This document shows positions 1-7,167 of a DNA stretch of 64,000 nt, in pieces; the stretch's first letter is position 1; the number at the start of each line of letters is the position of its first letter. This DNA is from an uncultured Armatimonadota bacterium (GTDB taxonomy: Bacteria > Armatimonadota > Fimbriimonadia > Fimbriimonadales > Fimbriimonadaceae), in the NCBI GenBank assembly GCA_903927025.1, contig CAIYLG010000008.1:62001-126000 (forward strand), in the 5' to 3' direction. The translations under genes were made by a program, and so were the position numbers. The notes beneath the pieces are model-generated. The model ran no database searches, had not been told where the DNA came from, and saw only the letters and a list, made by a program, of their open reading frames with translations.

Positions 1-1
1 G

Positions 2-172
2 ATGAAGTTCTATGTTCGGGAGATCATGAAGGTGACCAAAAACCTTCAGGCAAACAAAGTGACCATCCTCCAGGGTCTTGACGAGCCACTGATTGGGGAG
101 CGAAGCTGTCTCGTTGAAGATCCAGACGGATACGCCATCCTTCTTGCTGAGCCGGTCGAAACTCTCAACTAG
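2..172 (+). CDS. VOC-family (glyoxalase-like) protein, C-terminal fragment
   Basis: The reading frame is open from the left edge to a TAG stop and gives 56 residues ending in a C-terminal motif of the form GERSCLVEDPDGYAILLAE. The 'D-P-D-G-Y-x-I-x-L-x-E' ending is the last beta-strand of vicinal oxygen chelate folds (glyoxalase I, bleomycin-resistance and ring-cleavage dioxygenase relatives), where the final Glu is usually a metal ligand. The gene starts outside the window, so its substrate cannot be judged. It is below the length of the ORF track and was found by reading the frame. Convergent with the paiB-like gene downstream. Confidence 0.7.
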   Translation: MKFYVREIMKVTKNLQANKVTILQGLDEPLIGERSCLVEDPDGYAILLAEPVETLN

Positions 173-207
173 GGCTTGATCAGATTGTCAGGATTGTCGG
201 CCCTCAC

Positions 208-816
208 TTATTCCCCAAGCATAAGTTTGCCCATGCGGATCTCATCCTCAATCGTCGACTTTGAATAATGCTCGGCGACCGCCAGCCGGTCTTCATCCGA
301 CTTGTTTCGATTCAATTTGGCCTTCCCTTCCAACCGCTCCACCTTCATTTGGAACGCGACAATTCCCGGCATCAGCCGGCGGTAATAATTCGGGTCTGTG
401 CTTTCTGGCTGCTTCTCGGGCAGCGAGGGATCAAAATAGGAAACGATGCGCTGAAGGTGCGCCAGAACCAGTTCCTCATCATTAACGACCTCGACAGCAC
501 CATACGCATGAATGGCCACGTAATTCCAAGTCGGAACATTCGGACTTGTCACGTAGAGCGAGGGAGAAACATAGCCGTGAGGTCCGCTAAAAACCATCAT
601 CGCTTCCGACAAACCATCAAATGCCCTCCACTGCTTGTTCTGCCGCGCCAGGTGCCCGCAAAGGATCATCGGTGATGTTGACTCCAGAAGGATGGGGAGG
701 TGTGTTGCCTCCATATGACCGTCTAGGGTCGTCACGAGCATGGCAAATGGGTTCTCGAGGATCTGCTGAAACACCAGCTCGGGATCATCGATCTTGTGGG
801 CATTGGGAATGTACAT
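208..816 (-). CDS. PaiB-like FMN-binding negative transcriptional regulator
   Basis: A 202-aa protein of the PaiB family (FMN-binding split-barrel fold, described in Bacillus as a negative regulator of sporulation and protease genes). The family pattern is visible: the start MYIPNAHKIDDPE, the region MLVTTLDGHMEATHLPILLE, then PHGYVSPSLY and VPTWNYVAIHAYG, and a C-terminal EGKAKLNRNKSDEDR. The track ORF begins 54 codons upstream, but that extension is Arg-rich and non-homologous, so I start at the ATG giving MYIPNAHK. It lies 20 bp downstream of a small Cys-rich gene on the same strand. The family assignment is solid; whether it regulates transcription or acts as a flavoenzyme is open. Confidence 0.82.
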   Translation of the reverse strand: MYIPNAHKIDDPELVFQQILENPFAMLVTTLDGHMEATHLPILLESTSPMILCGHLARQNKQWRAFDGLSEAMMVFSGPHGYVSPSLYVTSPNVPTWNYVAIHAYGAVEVVNDEELVLAHLQRIVSYFDPSLPEKQPESTDPNYYRRLMPGIVAFQMKVERLEGKAKLNRNKSDEDRLAVAEHYSKSTIEDEIRMGKLMLGE

Positions 817-836
817 GCGAAGGAATTTCGGAATGG

Positions 837-1052
837 TCAAACAGAGGGGACGTCTTTGTCTATTGAGGCCTTCGGAAGATCTTGGCGACGGGTTCCTGCG
901 AGTCGCTCTCGATAGTCGTTGAACACGCAAATGGACCTTAGGCCAAACATTTGTGACACGGTTACCGCAGACTCCCAATCTTGTGGGTTCACTTTTCCGT
1001 CCTTACATCGCTTGGCTTTCAAATCATATAAAGCGCAGTCTCGGCAGTACAC
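837..1052 (-). CDS. Small Cys-rich conserved-looking protein of unknown function
   Basis: The frame encodes CGSVYCRDCALYDLKAKRC followed by a KVNPQDWESAVTVSQMFGL segment and a final SICVFNDYRERL. The Cys spacing (C-x4-C-x2-C-x10-C) could bind a metal or form disulfides. The composition looks like real protein, not antisense shadow, and it sits just ahead of the paiB-like gene in the same direction. The start is uncertain. I chose a GTG preceded by AGAGG, which gives 71 aa and avoids overlap with the divergent secreted-protein gene; a TTG at 1157 would give 106 aa but overlaps that gene's signal peptide. I do not recognise a named family. Confidence 0.5.
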   Translation of the reverse strand: MYCRDCALYDLKAKRCKDGKVNPQDWESAVTVSQMFGLRSICVFNDYRERLAGTRRQDLPKASIDKDVPSV

Positions 1053-1079
1053 TGACCCACACCTCTTAAGGAATCTTGG

Positions 1080-2102
1080 ATGATTTTCGCGACGCTGATC
1101 CTCGGTATAGCCCTTCAGGCCAAAGCGGCGGACAAGACTTCTGTCCAATACTACCAAGGCCAGTTCTCAGTTAGCGAACTTGGTCAGACCACCCGATTTC
1201 CATTGACGGAGGATGCGCCGTCCCTCCCTAAGGTCGCCGCCTTCCGAAGAAACGATATATTCGCGGTATGGGACGAGCGTGGACTCACCGTTCGCAATGG
1301 CGAAAAGGCTGTGAGCTCTCGCCTCCCTGATATCGCTCTGTCGCCAAAAGTATTTTCTCGCGAAGAGATCACGAGGACCGTACGAAGGATTCGAAACGGG
1401 GAGTGCCTCAAAACTGCCGCCGCTCTCTCTGGCGCCAAGCGAATAGGCAAAGATGCTTTTTTCCTCTTGAGATGGGAGGATGCCAAGTCCGAACCCTGGG
1501 CCGAGGTTCTTGTTCGCGTAGACCTCAGCGAAGAAAATCCCCAGACCCACCTGGTAGGCAGGTTTGGCGGTCTCTCAATGGCAAGACATGCTGTTGACGA
1601 TAAGCTTCAGCTCCTGCACGGCAAACTAGCGGTCATTGAGCGCAGTGGAGCCACGTGGGGTCTGTCAACCTTTGACCCTTCGACAAAAGAATTTCAAACC
1701 CAGCCAATCGGAGGACAGCTCAGTTGGCTCTCTCTTCTGAACACAACTCAAGCTCTCTTCACCGAAACATCGGCTTATGGAACAAACATCGCTGGCAGAG
1801 TCGATCTTGAAACTGGAACGCGAAAGGTTCTGTATGAAGGGCGGGAGCACCTGCAGTTTGTGGACACCGCAGCCCCAGAGTTGATCCTCGCTGATTCAGG
1901 AACCAAAACCAAAGTGGTCAACGCCAAAACAGGCTCAATACGTATCTTCCCCAGCAATCTACATGCCAAGCGGAGCGATCAGAGGGTCATCCTTTGGACC
2001 GGTGCGGATGAGCCGACCGCGGTTTGGCTTGAGGACCCAGTGGAATGGACGACGCTCGCCACGTGGCGAGCGTCGACAGCAAATAAAGCGATGAATCGCT
2101 AA
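1080..2102 (+). CDS. Secreted hypothetical protein
   Basis: A 340-aa protein with a short signal peptide ([16 protein letters not shown], cleavage likely after AKA). The mature part is rich in beta-strand-like segments with recurrent phrases such as '[18 protein letters not shown]' and '[15 protein letters not shown]', reminiscent of a WD40/TolB-like propeller or periplasmic sensor, but I cannot name a family. The last 17 codons contain a perfect 26-nt palindrome, and the stop overlaps the convergent nitroreductase gene by 4 bp. Function unknown. Confidence 0.7.
   Translation: MIFATLILGIALQAKAADKTSVQYYQGQFSVSELGQTTRFPLTEDAPSLPKVAAFRRNDIFAVWDERGLTVRNGEKAVSSRLPDIALSPKVFSREEITRTVRRIRNGECLKTAAALSGAKRIGKDAFFLLRWEDAKSEPWAEVLVRVDLSEENPQTHLVGRFGGLSMARHAVDDKLQLLHGKLAVIERSGATWGLSTFDPSTKEFQTQPIGGQLSWLSLLNTTQALFTETSAYGTNIAGRVDLETGTRKVLYEGREHLQFVDTAAPELILADSGTKTKVVNAKTGSIRIFPSNLHAKRSDQRVILWTGADEPTAVWLEDPVEWTTLATWRASTANKAMNR
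2050..2075. repeat. Perfect 26-nt palindrome at a convergent gene junction
   Basis: The arm CGACGCTCGCCAC is followed directly by its reverse complement. It lies within the last codons of the secreted-protein gene and just beyond the stop of the convergent nitroreductase gene. Transcribed from either strand it would fold into a strong hairpin. There is no T-tract on either side, so it is not a canonical intrinsic terminator, but it could limit read-through in both directions. Confidence 0.6.
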
Positions 2103-2689
2103 ATAATGGCGCAGGCTTCGTCGAAGTCGAGCCTAGGCCCCCGAGGGAACAGTTTGGCTTCATCTCCATATCCGAGATTGCAGATAAAGTTAACTTTCCA
2201 TTTGCCATCTGGGAAGAACTCTTCGTTAACCTTGGCTGGATCAAAGCCGGACATCGGGCCACAATCAAGGCCGAACGCACGCGCCGCGATCATGAAGTAA
2301 GCACCTTGAAGGGTGCTGTTTCGGAAAGCAGTTTCCTGAGCCAAAGTCTCATTTCCAACAAACCAGGCTCTGGCATCCGCGTGTGGGAACAGTTTCGGGA
2401 GCTTCTCAAAGAACTCAGTGTCGTATGCGATGACGGCCACTACCGGCGCGGTGCGGCTCTTTTCTACGTTGAGTGGTGGCAACGCAGGCACAAGTCTCTC
2501 CTTAGCCTCCGCCGTCTTTAGAAAGAGAACGCGGGCAGGCGAAGAGTTCGCGCTGGTCGGCCCGAACTTAAATGTGTCGTATATCTCGTGAAGCAGTTCG
2601 TCAGTGACAGGCTTCGGAAGCCAGACATTGTGCGTTCTTGCACTCTTAAAAAGGACGTTTAAGACGTTATCGTCAACTTTATTTGCCAT
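2099..2689 (-). CDS. Nitroreductase-family protein, RutE/HadB-like malonic semialdehyde reductase
   Basis: 196 aa, the usual length for RutE (about 196). The sequence follows the family: an N-terminal [22 protein letters not shown], then [16 protein letters not shown] (FMN-phosphate contact region), a central [27 protein letters not shown], and a C-terminal [10 protein letters not shown]. RutE reduces malonic semialdehyde to 3-hydroxypropionate in the Rut pyrimidine pathway, but no other rut genes are nearby, so the natural substrate here is unknown. It is an FMN-dependent, cytoplasmic, probably dimeric enzyme. Confidence 0.85.
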   Translation of the reverse strand: MANKVDDNVLNVLFKSARTHNVWLPKPVTDELLHEIYDTFKFGPTSANSSPARVLFLKTAEAKERLVPALPPLNVEKSRTAPVVAVIAYDTEFFEKLPKLFPHADARAWFVGNETLAQETAFRNSTLQGAYFMIAARAFGLDCGPMSGFDPAKVNEEFFPDGKWKVNFICNLGYGDEAKLFPRGPRLDFDEACAII

Positions 2690-2871
2690 TTCCTAGTCAA
2701 TTCCCTTCGATCGAAACCCGCCACAAGGTTGGTCCCGTGAGTACTACGAGACCGTATCCAAATTGGTCGCACCTTCTTGTGGCCTTATAGCATTACGGAG
2801 CACAACCTAGCAGTTTGCAGTGGCGCATCTGTATTTCTGAACCGTCACCTCCCTGGCAGTAAACTGTCGGC

Positions 2872-3888
2872 ATGACATTTTCGGAGATGGTCCAGCCGCT
2901 TATCGAGCGGAAGGACCTGGGGGAAGCGCAGGCCACTGAACTCATGAACTTTCTCATGAGTGGAGAGGCATCTGAAGCCCAAATTGGAGCCGTTCTCTTC
3001 GGGCTCCGAATGAAGGGTTGCACTACCCAAGAGCTCGCCTCATTTGTCCGCGTTCTTCGGGCTAAGGCAGCTGTGATTCAGCACACTCATAAGGATCTTG
3101 TGGACACCTGTGGGACGGGCGGCGGATCGCAGTCCTTTAACATTTCAACGGCAGCAGCGATCATCGCATGTGCTGCTGGCGCCCGAATCGCCAAGCACGG
3201 AAACAGAGCGGTTACCAGTTCCTGCGGCAGTGCAGACGTTTTGGAAAGCCTTGGAGTAAAGATCGGCGGAGACCCCGAGCGACTGGCACACATCCTCGAA
3301 AGCTCGCACATTGTCTTCCTCTTTGCCCAAGCCCACCATCCTGCAATGCGCCATGTCGGCAAGGCACGACGCGACTTGGGCGTGCGAACTGTTTTCAATC
3401 AGCTTGGCCCATTGCTAAATCCTGCCGGCGCTCGACGCCAGCTAATCGGTGTTTACGACGCGGGACTTATGCGCAGCATGGGTGAAGCCCTACGGATTCT
3501 CGACTGCGAGAGGGCTCTGATCGTCCATGGCTGCGACGGACTTGATGAAATTTCGCCTGTCAGTCCCACAGAATATGTGAAAGTTTGGGATGGCAAGGTC
3601 AGTGCCGGTACTCTCCAATTGGATGATTTCGGGCTTAGACCCATCGATCCCTCCGCTCTCAAGCCGGGTGCAACGATTGAGGAAAACGCAGCGATTCTTC
3701 GTGAAGCGATCTCGGACATCGATTCTCCCCGTGCACAAGCCGTGCTGCCAAGCGCTGCTGCCGCTATTTGGATTGCAAACCTAGAGCCCACGCTTGCTGA
3801 TTCAGTCGAACGCGCCAAGTCTGCCATTGCCAGCGGAGCAGCCTACTCCAAGCTTGAGGAGCTTGTAAGGCTCGGGGATGGCGAATGA
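2872..3888 (+). CDS. trpD: Anthranilate phosphoribosyltransferase
   Basis: 338 aa, typical for TrpD. It transfers phosphoribosyl from PRPP to anthranilate, the second step of the tryptophan branch. The PRPP-binding DTCGTGGG motif is at about residues 78-85, the KHGNRAVTSSCGSADVLE loop at about 108-125, and the QLGPLLNPA element follows. The N-terminal helical domain is complete, and the start ATG is the first in frame. Its stop overlaps the trpC start (ATGA), so the two are translationally coupled. trpE/G and trpB/A are not in the window, so the pathway is split on this chromosome. Confidence 0.97.
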   Translation: MTFSEMVQPLIERKDLGEAQATELMNFLMSGEASEAQIGAVLFGLRMKGCTTQELASFVRVLRAKAAVIQHTHKDLVDTCGTGGGSQSFNISTAAAIIACAAGARIAKHGNRAVTSSCGSADVLESLGVKIGGDPERLAHILESSHIVFLFAQAHHPAMRHVGKARRDLGVRTVFNQLGPLLNPAGARRQLIGVYDAGLMRSMGEALRILDCERALIVHGCDGLDEISPVSPTEYVKVWDGKVSAGTLQLDDFGLRPIDPSALKPGATIEENAAILREAISDIDSPRAQAVLPSAAAAIWIANLEPTLADSVERAKSAIASGAAYSKLEELVRLGDGE

Positions 3889-4667
3889 GCGTCCTCACCA
3901 AAATTTTTGACCGTAAGAAGCAGGAGGTTGATGCTGCTAAGACAGCTTTGTCGCTGACAGATGTCAAGGCGATGGCAGCCGATGCTGGCCCAACTCGAGG
4001 TTTTCGAAACGCGCTAGCCACTGCAGACGGACTCGCCTTGATTGCAGAGGTTAAAAAGGCGAGCCCGTCTCAAGGTCTGATCAGGCCCAACTTCAACCCA
4101 ATCGAAGTTGCGATCGCCTACCAGCAGGCGGGCGCACATGCCCTCAGCGTTCTCACCGACCAGGACTTCTTTATGGGTTCGGCTGAAAATCTGAAACTCG
4201 CGAGACTGCACACCACCCTTCCCTGCCTCCGCAAGGACTTCATCAACGACCCGTATCAAGTCTATGAAGCACGAGCATGGGGTGCCGATGCCGTGCTTCT
4301 CATCGTAGCAGCGCTAGAACCTGCAGAAGTATCTGATCTCCAGGCCCTGATTCAGTCGCTGGGGATGGATGCCCTTGTAGAAGTCCACTCTCTCCCAGAA
4401 GCCGAAGTCGCAATCGAGTTGAAGTGCCCACTCATCGGCGTGAACAATAGGGACCTAAGCAATTTCAAAACGTCACTTGGAGTGTCCGAAGAACTGCTTC
4501 CCCTAGTCACGACTTCAGGGGCAATTGGAGTAAGCGAGAGCGCACTCGAGTCGTTTAAAGATCTTGAAAGAGTGCGGACGGCAGGGGCGAAGGCGGTACT
4601 GATTGGCACCAGCTTCTGCTCCTCTCCGGACATTGAGTCCAAAGTCAGAGAGGTGATGCACTGGTAA
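3885..4667 (+). CDS. trpC: Indole-3-glycerol phosphate synthase
   Basis: 260 aa (beta/alpha)8-barrel that cyclises CdRP to indole-3-glycerol phosphate. Visible active-site motifs are AEVKKASPS (about 54-62, with the catalytic Lys), CLRKDFI (about 114-120), ALVEVH (about 163-168) and GVNNRDL (about 185-191). It overlaps trpD by 4 bp and the putative trpF start by 7 bp. It is monofunctional, not fused to TrpF as in enteric bacteria. Confidence 0.97.
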   Translation: MSVLTKIFDRKKQEVDAAKTALSLTDVKAMAADAGPTRGFRNALATADGLALIAEVKKASPSQGLIRPNFNPIEVAIAYQQAGAHALSVLTDQDFFMGSAENLKLARLHTTLPCLRKDFINDPYQVYEARAWGADAVLLIVAALEPAEVSDLQALIQSLGMDALVEVHSLPEAEVAIELKCPLIGVNNRDLSNFKTSLGVSEELLPLVTTSGAIGVSESALESFKDLERVRTAGAKAVLIGTSFCSSPDIESKVREVMHW

Positions 4668-5260
4668 CTCGCGTAAAGATCTGCGGCCTAACGCGGCCCC
4701 AGGATGCCGAACTCGCCATTGAGCTGGGGGCAGATGCCCTCGGTTTTGTCCATGAGCGAAAAAGCCCCCGCTTCATCGGAGACGGGGAGCACAAGTGGAT
4801 TGCCGCGCTTCCCCCCATCCCGATGAAGATCGCTGTGTTCGGGGTGGTGGACCGACCCGTAGCCAAAGGTTTGTTTGACGCCATTCAGGGCGTTGAATGG
4901 GCGGTCTATCCCGAGCCCTCCACAAAGCGGATTCACGTCGTGCGGCCAAGAGAGAATCAGAAGCCGGAGGACATCATGAACGATGTAGTTCCCGCATCGG
5001 CCGTGCTCCTGGACGCCTATTCGCCGGAGGCCTACGGTGGAACCGGCAAACGAGTCAACCTAGCGTTTGCCGCAGAAGTCGTAGCCCGTTCCCACGTACC
5101 GATTATCCTTGCCGGCGGATTGACGCCGGACAACATCGCTGAGATTGTCTCCATCGTGAAACCCTTTGGTGTCGATGTCAGCAGCGGCATCGAAGAAAAG
5201 CCCGGTATCAAGGACCCAATTAAAATGCGGGACTTCATTCAAGCTGTTCGAAACAAATAG
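4661..5260 (+). CDS. trpF: Phosphoribosylanthranilate isomerase with a probable CTG start
   Basis: TrpF performs the Amadori rearrangement of PRA to CdRP. The ORF track starts at 4823, but that protein would lack strand beta-1 and the catalytic Cys. Reading upstream in the same frame gives VTRVKICGLTRPQDAELA, the invariant TrpF N-terminus with Cys in KICG, and an in-frame TGA closes the frame at 4634. No ATG, GTG or TTG exists between that TGA and 4823. The codon CTG at 4661 is preceded by GAGGTGA, a 7-base match to the ribosome-binding consensus at suitable spacing, and overlaps the trpC stop. I infer a CTG start giving 199 aa. DVSSGIE near the C-terminus is the phosphate-binding motif. A sequencing error removing a standard start is the alternative. 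Confidence 0.9.
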   Translation: MVTRVKICGLTRPQDAELAIELGADALGFVHERKSPRFIGDGEHKWIAALPPIPMKIAVFGVVDRPVAKGLFDAIQGVEWAVYPEPSTKRIHVVRPRENQKPEDIMNDVVPASAVLLDAYSPEAYGGTGKRVNLAFAAEVVARSHVPIILAGGLTPDNIAEIVSIVKPFGVDVSSGIEEKPGIKDPIKMRDFIQAVRNK

Positions 5261-5325
5261 CCTGGGCTTGCCACAACCTTGCGGACTAGCCATCCGTAAT
5301 CACCCAAGGTAGTCTCCACACGCTT

Positions 5326-6828
5326 ATGAATGCATCCCAAGAAATCGAGGTCCTGATAAGGGCGAAGTATCCCATTCTCTACATCGTCTCTTGGGAGGAG
5401 AAGCGCGTCGAAGAGGCGCTGCAGAAGGTCTGCACCAACCTCAACCGCACGCTGCATACATGGAGCGTAACTCAGGGAATGAAGCCAGCAGTCAATCGAC
5501 CTGGCGGACAAGTAAGGACGTCGACTCTGCCCGGAGAACTCGAAGCGCTTGCCCTCGTCCATGAGGCGCCAGAGTACACCGTATTCCTCCTTAAGGATTT
5601 TCACCCTTACATGAAGGACTACCGTGTGGTCCGGCTGCTTCGAGATTTGGCCAATCGCCTCCGAGGCCGGGCAGAGACCCTGATCCTCATGGGTCCCTCC
5701 CTAAATCTACCAACTGATTTGGAAAAGGACATCACGGTTGTCGACTTCGAACTCCCAGACGCGGCCGCAATCGAAGCGACACTTGACCGCCTCATCGAAG
5801 CAGTGAAAGGCAACTCCAATGTCGATAGTTCCTTGAAGCCACAGCAGCGAGAGGCACTTGTCAAAAGCGCTCAGGGCCTTACTCAAGACGAAATTGAGTC
5901 TGTTTTTGCCCGTTCGCTTGTAGAGCGCAAAAAATTCGATCTGGACGTGGTTCTTGAAGAGAAGAAGCAGATCATCCGAAAATCTGGAATTCTGGAGTAC
6001 TACGCTCCTGATGCCCAGATCAAGGACGTTGGCGGCCTCGAAGTGCTCAAAGAGTGGCTTGATAAGCGCGGAGACAGCTTCACGGACAAAGCAAGAGAAT
6101 TTGGCATACCCGCGCCTAAAGGCATTCTCCTTTTGGGCGTTCAGGGGTGCGGAAAGTCGCTGGTCGCAAAGGCTGTTGCCGCCCAGTGGAACCTGCCCCT
6201 TCTCAAGCTTGACGTTGGACGCATCTTTGGCTCGCTGGTGGGCCAAAGCGAAGAAAACATACGCACTGCCATTAAGGTCGCCGAATCTGTCGCCCCCTGT
6301 ATCCTCTGGGCGGACGAGCTTGAAAAAGGTTTTGCGGGCGTTAGCGGTGGTGGAGTCAGCGACAGCGGTACCACCGCCCGCGTGTTCTCGACCTTCCTCA
6401 CCTGGATGCAGGAGAAGACTGCCCCGGTTTTCCTAATGGCGACTGCAAATGATGTGAGTTCACTGCCACCAGAAATGTTGCGAAAGGGCCGTTTCGACGA
6501 AATCTTCTTTGTGGACCTTCCCGACACCGATGAGCGGGAGCAGATCTTTGGCATCCACATCAAAAAGAGAAACCGGGACGCCTCTAAGTTCAACCTCAAA
6601 GCGTTGGCAAAGGCTTCTGCAGGATTCAGCGGAGCTGAAATTGAGCAAGCTATCGTGAGCTCACTTTACGCCGCGTATGACGCCAAGCGAGAACTCATGC
6701 AAAAAGATGTGGTGGCAGAAGTTAAGGCACTTGTTCCCCTCAGCGTGATGATGAGAGAAGACATCGAGGAACTCAGAGAGTGGGCCATCCTGCGGACGCG
6801 ACCAGCTTCAAAAAAGAACCCAGCCTAG
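5326..6828 (+). CDS. Ycf46-like AAA ATPase
   Basis: 500 aa. The N-terminal 230 residues (starting with EIEVLIRAKYPILYIVSWEE) and a C-terminal AAA module match the layout of the Ycf46/Slr0374 family known from plastids and cyanobacteria. Walker A is GVQGCGKS (about 271-278) and Walker B is ILWADELE (about 326-333, with Ala instead of the more usual Ile-Asp). The second region of homology RKGRFDEIFFVDLP (about 397-410) carries the arginine finger. Role in the family is poorly known (linked to photosynthesis or CO2 response in cyanobacteria); here it follows the trp genes by 65 bp and may be co-transcribed. Confidence 0.88.
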   Translation: MNASQEIEVLIRAKYPILYIVSWEEKRVEEALQKVCTNLNRTLHTWSVTQGMKPAVNRPGGQVRTSTLPGELEALALVHEAPEYTVFLLKDFHPYMKDYRVVRLLRDLANRLRGRAETLILMGPSLNLPTDLEKDITVVDFELPDAAAIEATLDRLIEAVKGNSNVDSSLKPQQREALVKSAQGLTQDEIESVFARSLVERKKFDLDVVLEEKKQIIRKSGILEYYAPDAQIKDVGGLEVLKEWLDKRGDSFTDKAREFGIPAPKGILLLGVQGCGKSLVAKAVAAQWNLPLLKLDVGRIFGSLVGQSEENIRTAIKVAESVAPCILWADELEKGFAGVSGGGVSDSGTTARVFSTFLTWMQEKTAPVFLMATANDVSSLPPEMLRKGRFDEIFFVDLPDTDEREQIFGIHIKKRNRDASKFNLKALAKASAGFSGAEIEQAIVSSLYAAYDAKRELMQKDVVAEVKALVPLSVMMREDIEELREWAILRTRPASKKNPA

Positions 6829-7001
6829 CCAGCAGGAGTGAGAACTTTCTTGGCGGCGAAGACGCTCGCAACGGCGATGAGAATCGCTAACGGAATCAAA
6901 TTTGCCATGAGCGAAATGAAGGTTCCGACAACGACGGCGCCCGTCAATAGCACGAGCGAATCCATTTGCTCCTGCGCCTGCTTTGGGTCGCGTTTAATCA
7001 T
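6825..7001 (-). CDS. Small membrane protein, 58 aa
   Basis: Too short for the ORF track. Read directly: ATG, then MIKRDPKQAQEQMDSLV, two closely spaced hydrophobic stretches (VLLTGAVVVGTFISLMA and LIPLAILIAVASVFAA) and a short basic tail ending in AAKKVLTPAG. The frame overlaps the convergent AAA ATPase stop by 3 bp, a common packing style in this window. The charge pattern suggests a two-helix hairpin inner-membrane protein. No family recognised; no clear ribosome-binding site, so moderate confidence. Confidence 0.55.
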   Translation of the reverse strand: MIKRDPKQAQEQMDSLVLLTGAVVVGTFISLMANLIPLAILIAVASVFAAKKVLTPAG

Positions 7002-7115
7002 GTGTTAATGATCCGCCGCGATCAATCTGTGAACAAGTCGCCTGTTTGTGGGACCCGAAAAGCTGCGATCTGAATCCATTCTGATCTAGCCGATCTGAAC
7101 CCGACGGGAATGAGC

Positions 7116-7153
7116 CCAGCCGAGCCCGAGTCTTAACGACCCGGGCGGGCTGG
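7116..7153 (-). terminator. Hairpin downstream of the repeat-protein gene
   Basis: On the minus strand CCAGCC...CCCGGGTC pairs with GACTCGGG...GGCTGG around a short GTTAA loop, starting 15 nt after the stop of the repeat-protein gene. The stem is long and GC-rich but interrupted by a small internal bulge and followed by only a weak T run, so it may be a weak terminator. Confidence 0.4.
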
Positions 7154-7167
7154 AATGGATCCTCTGC

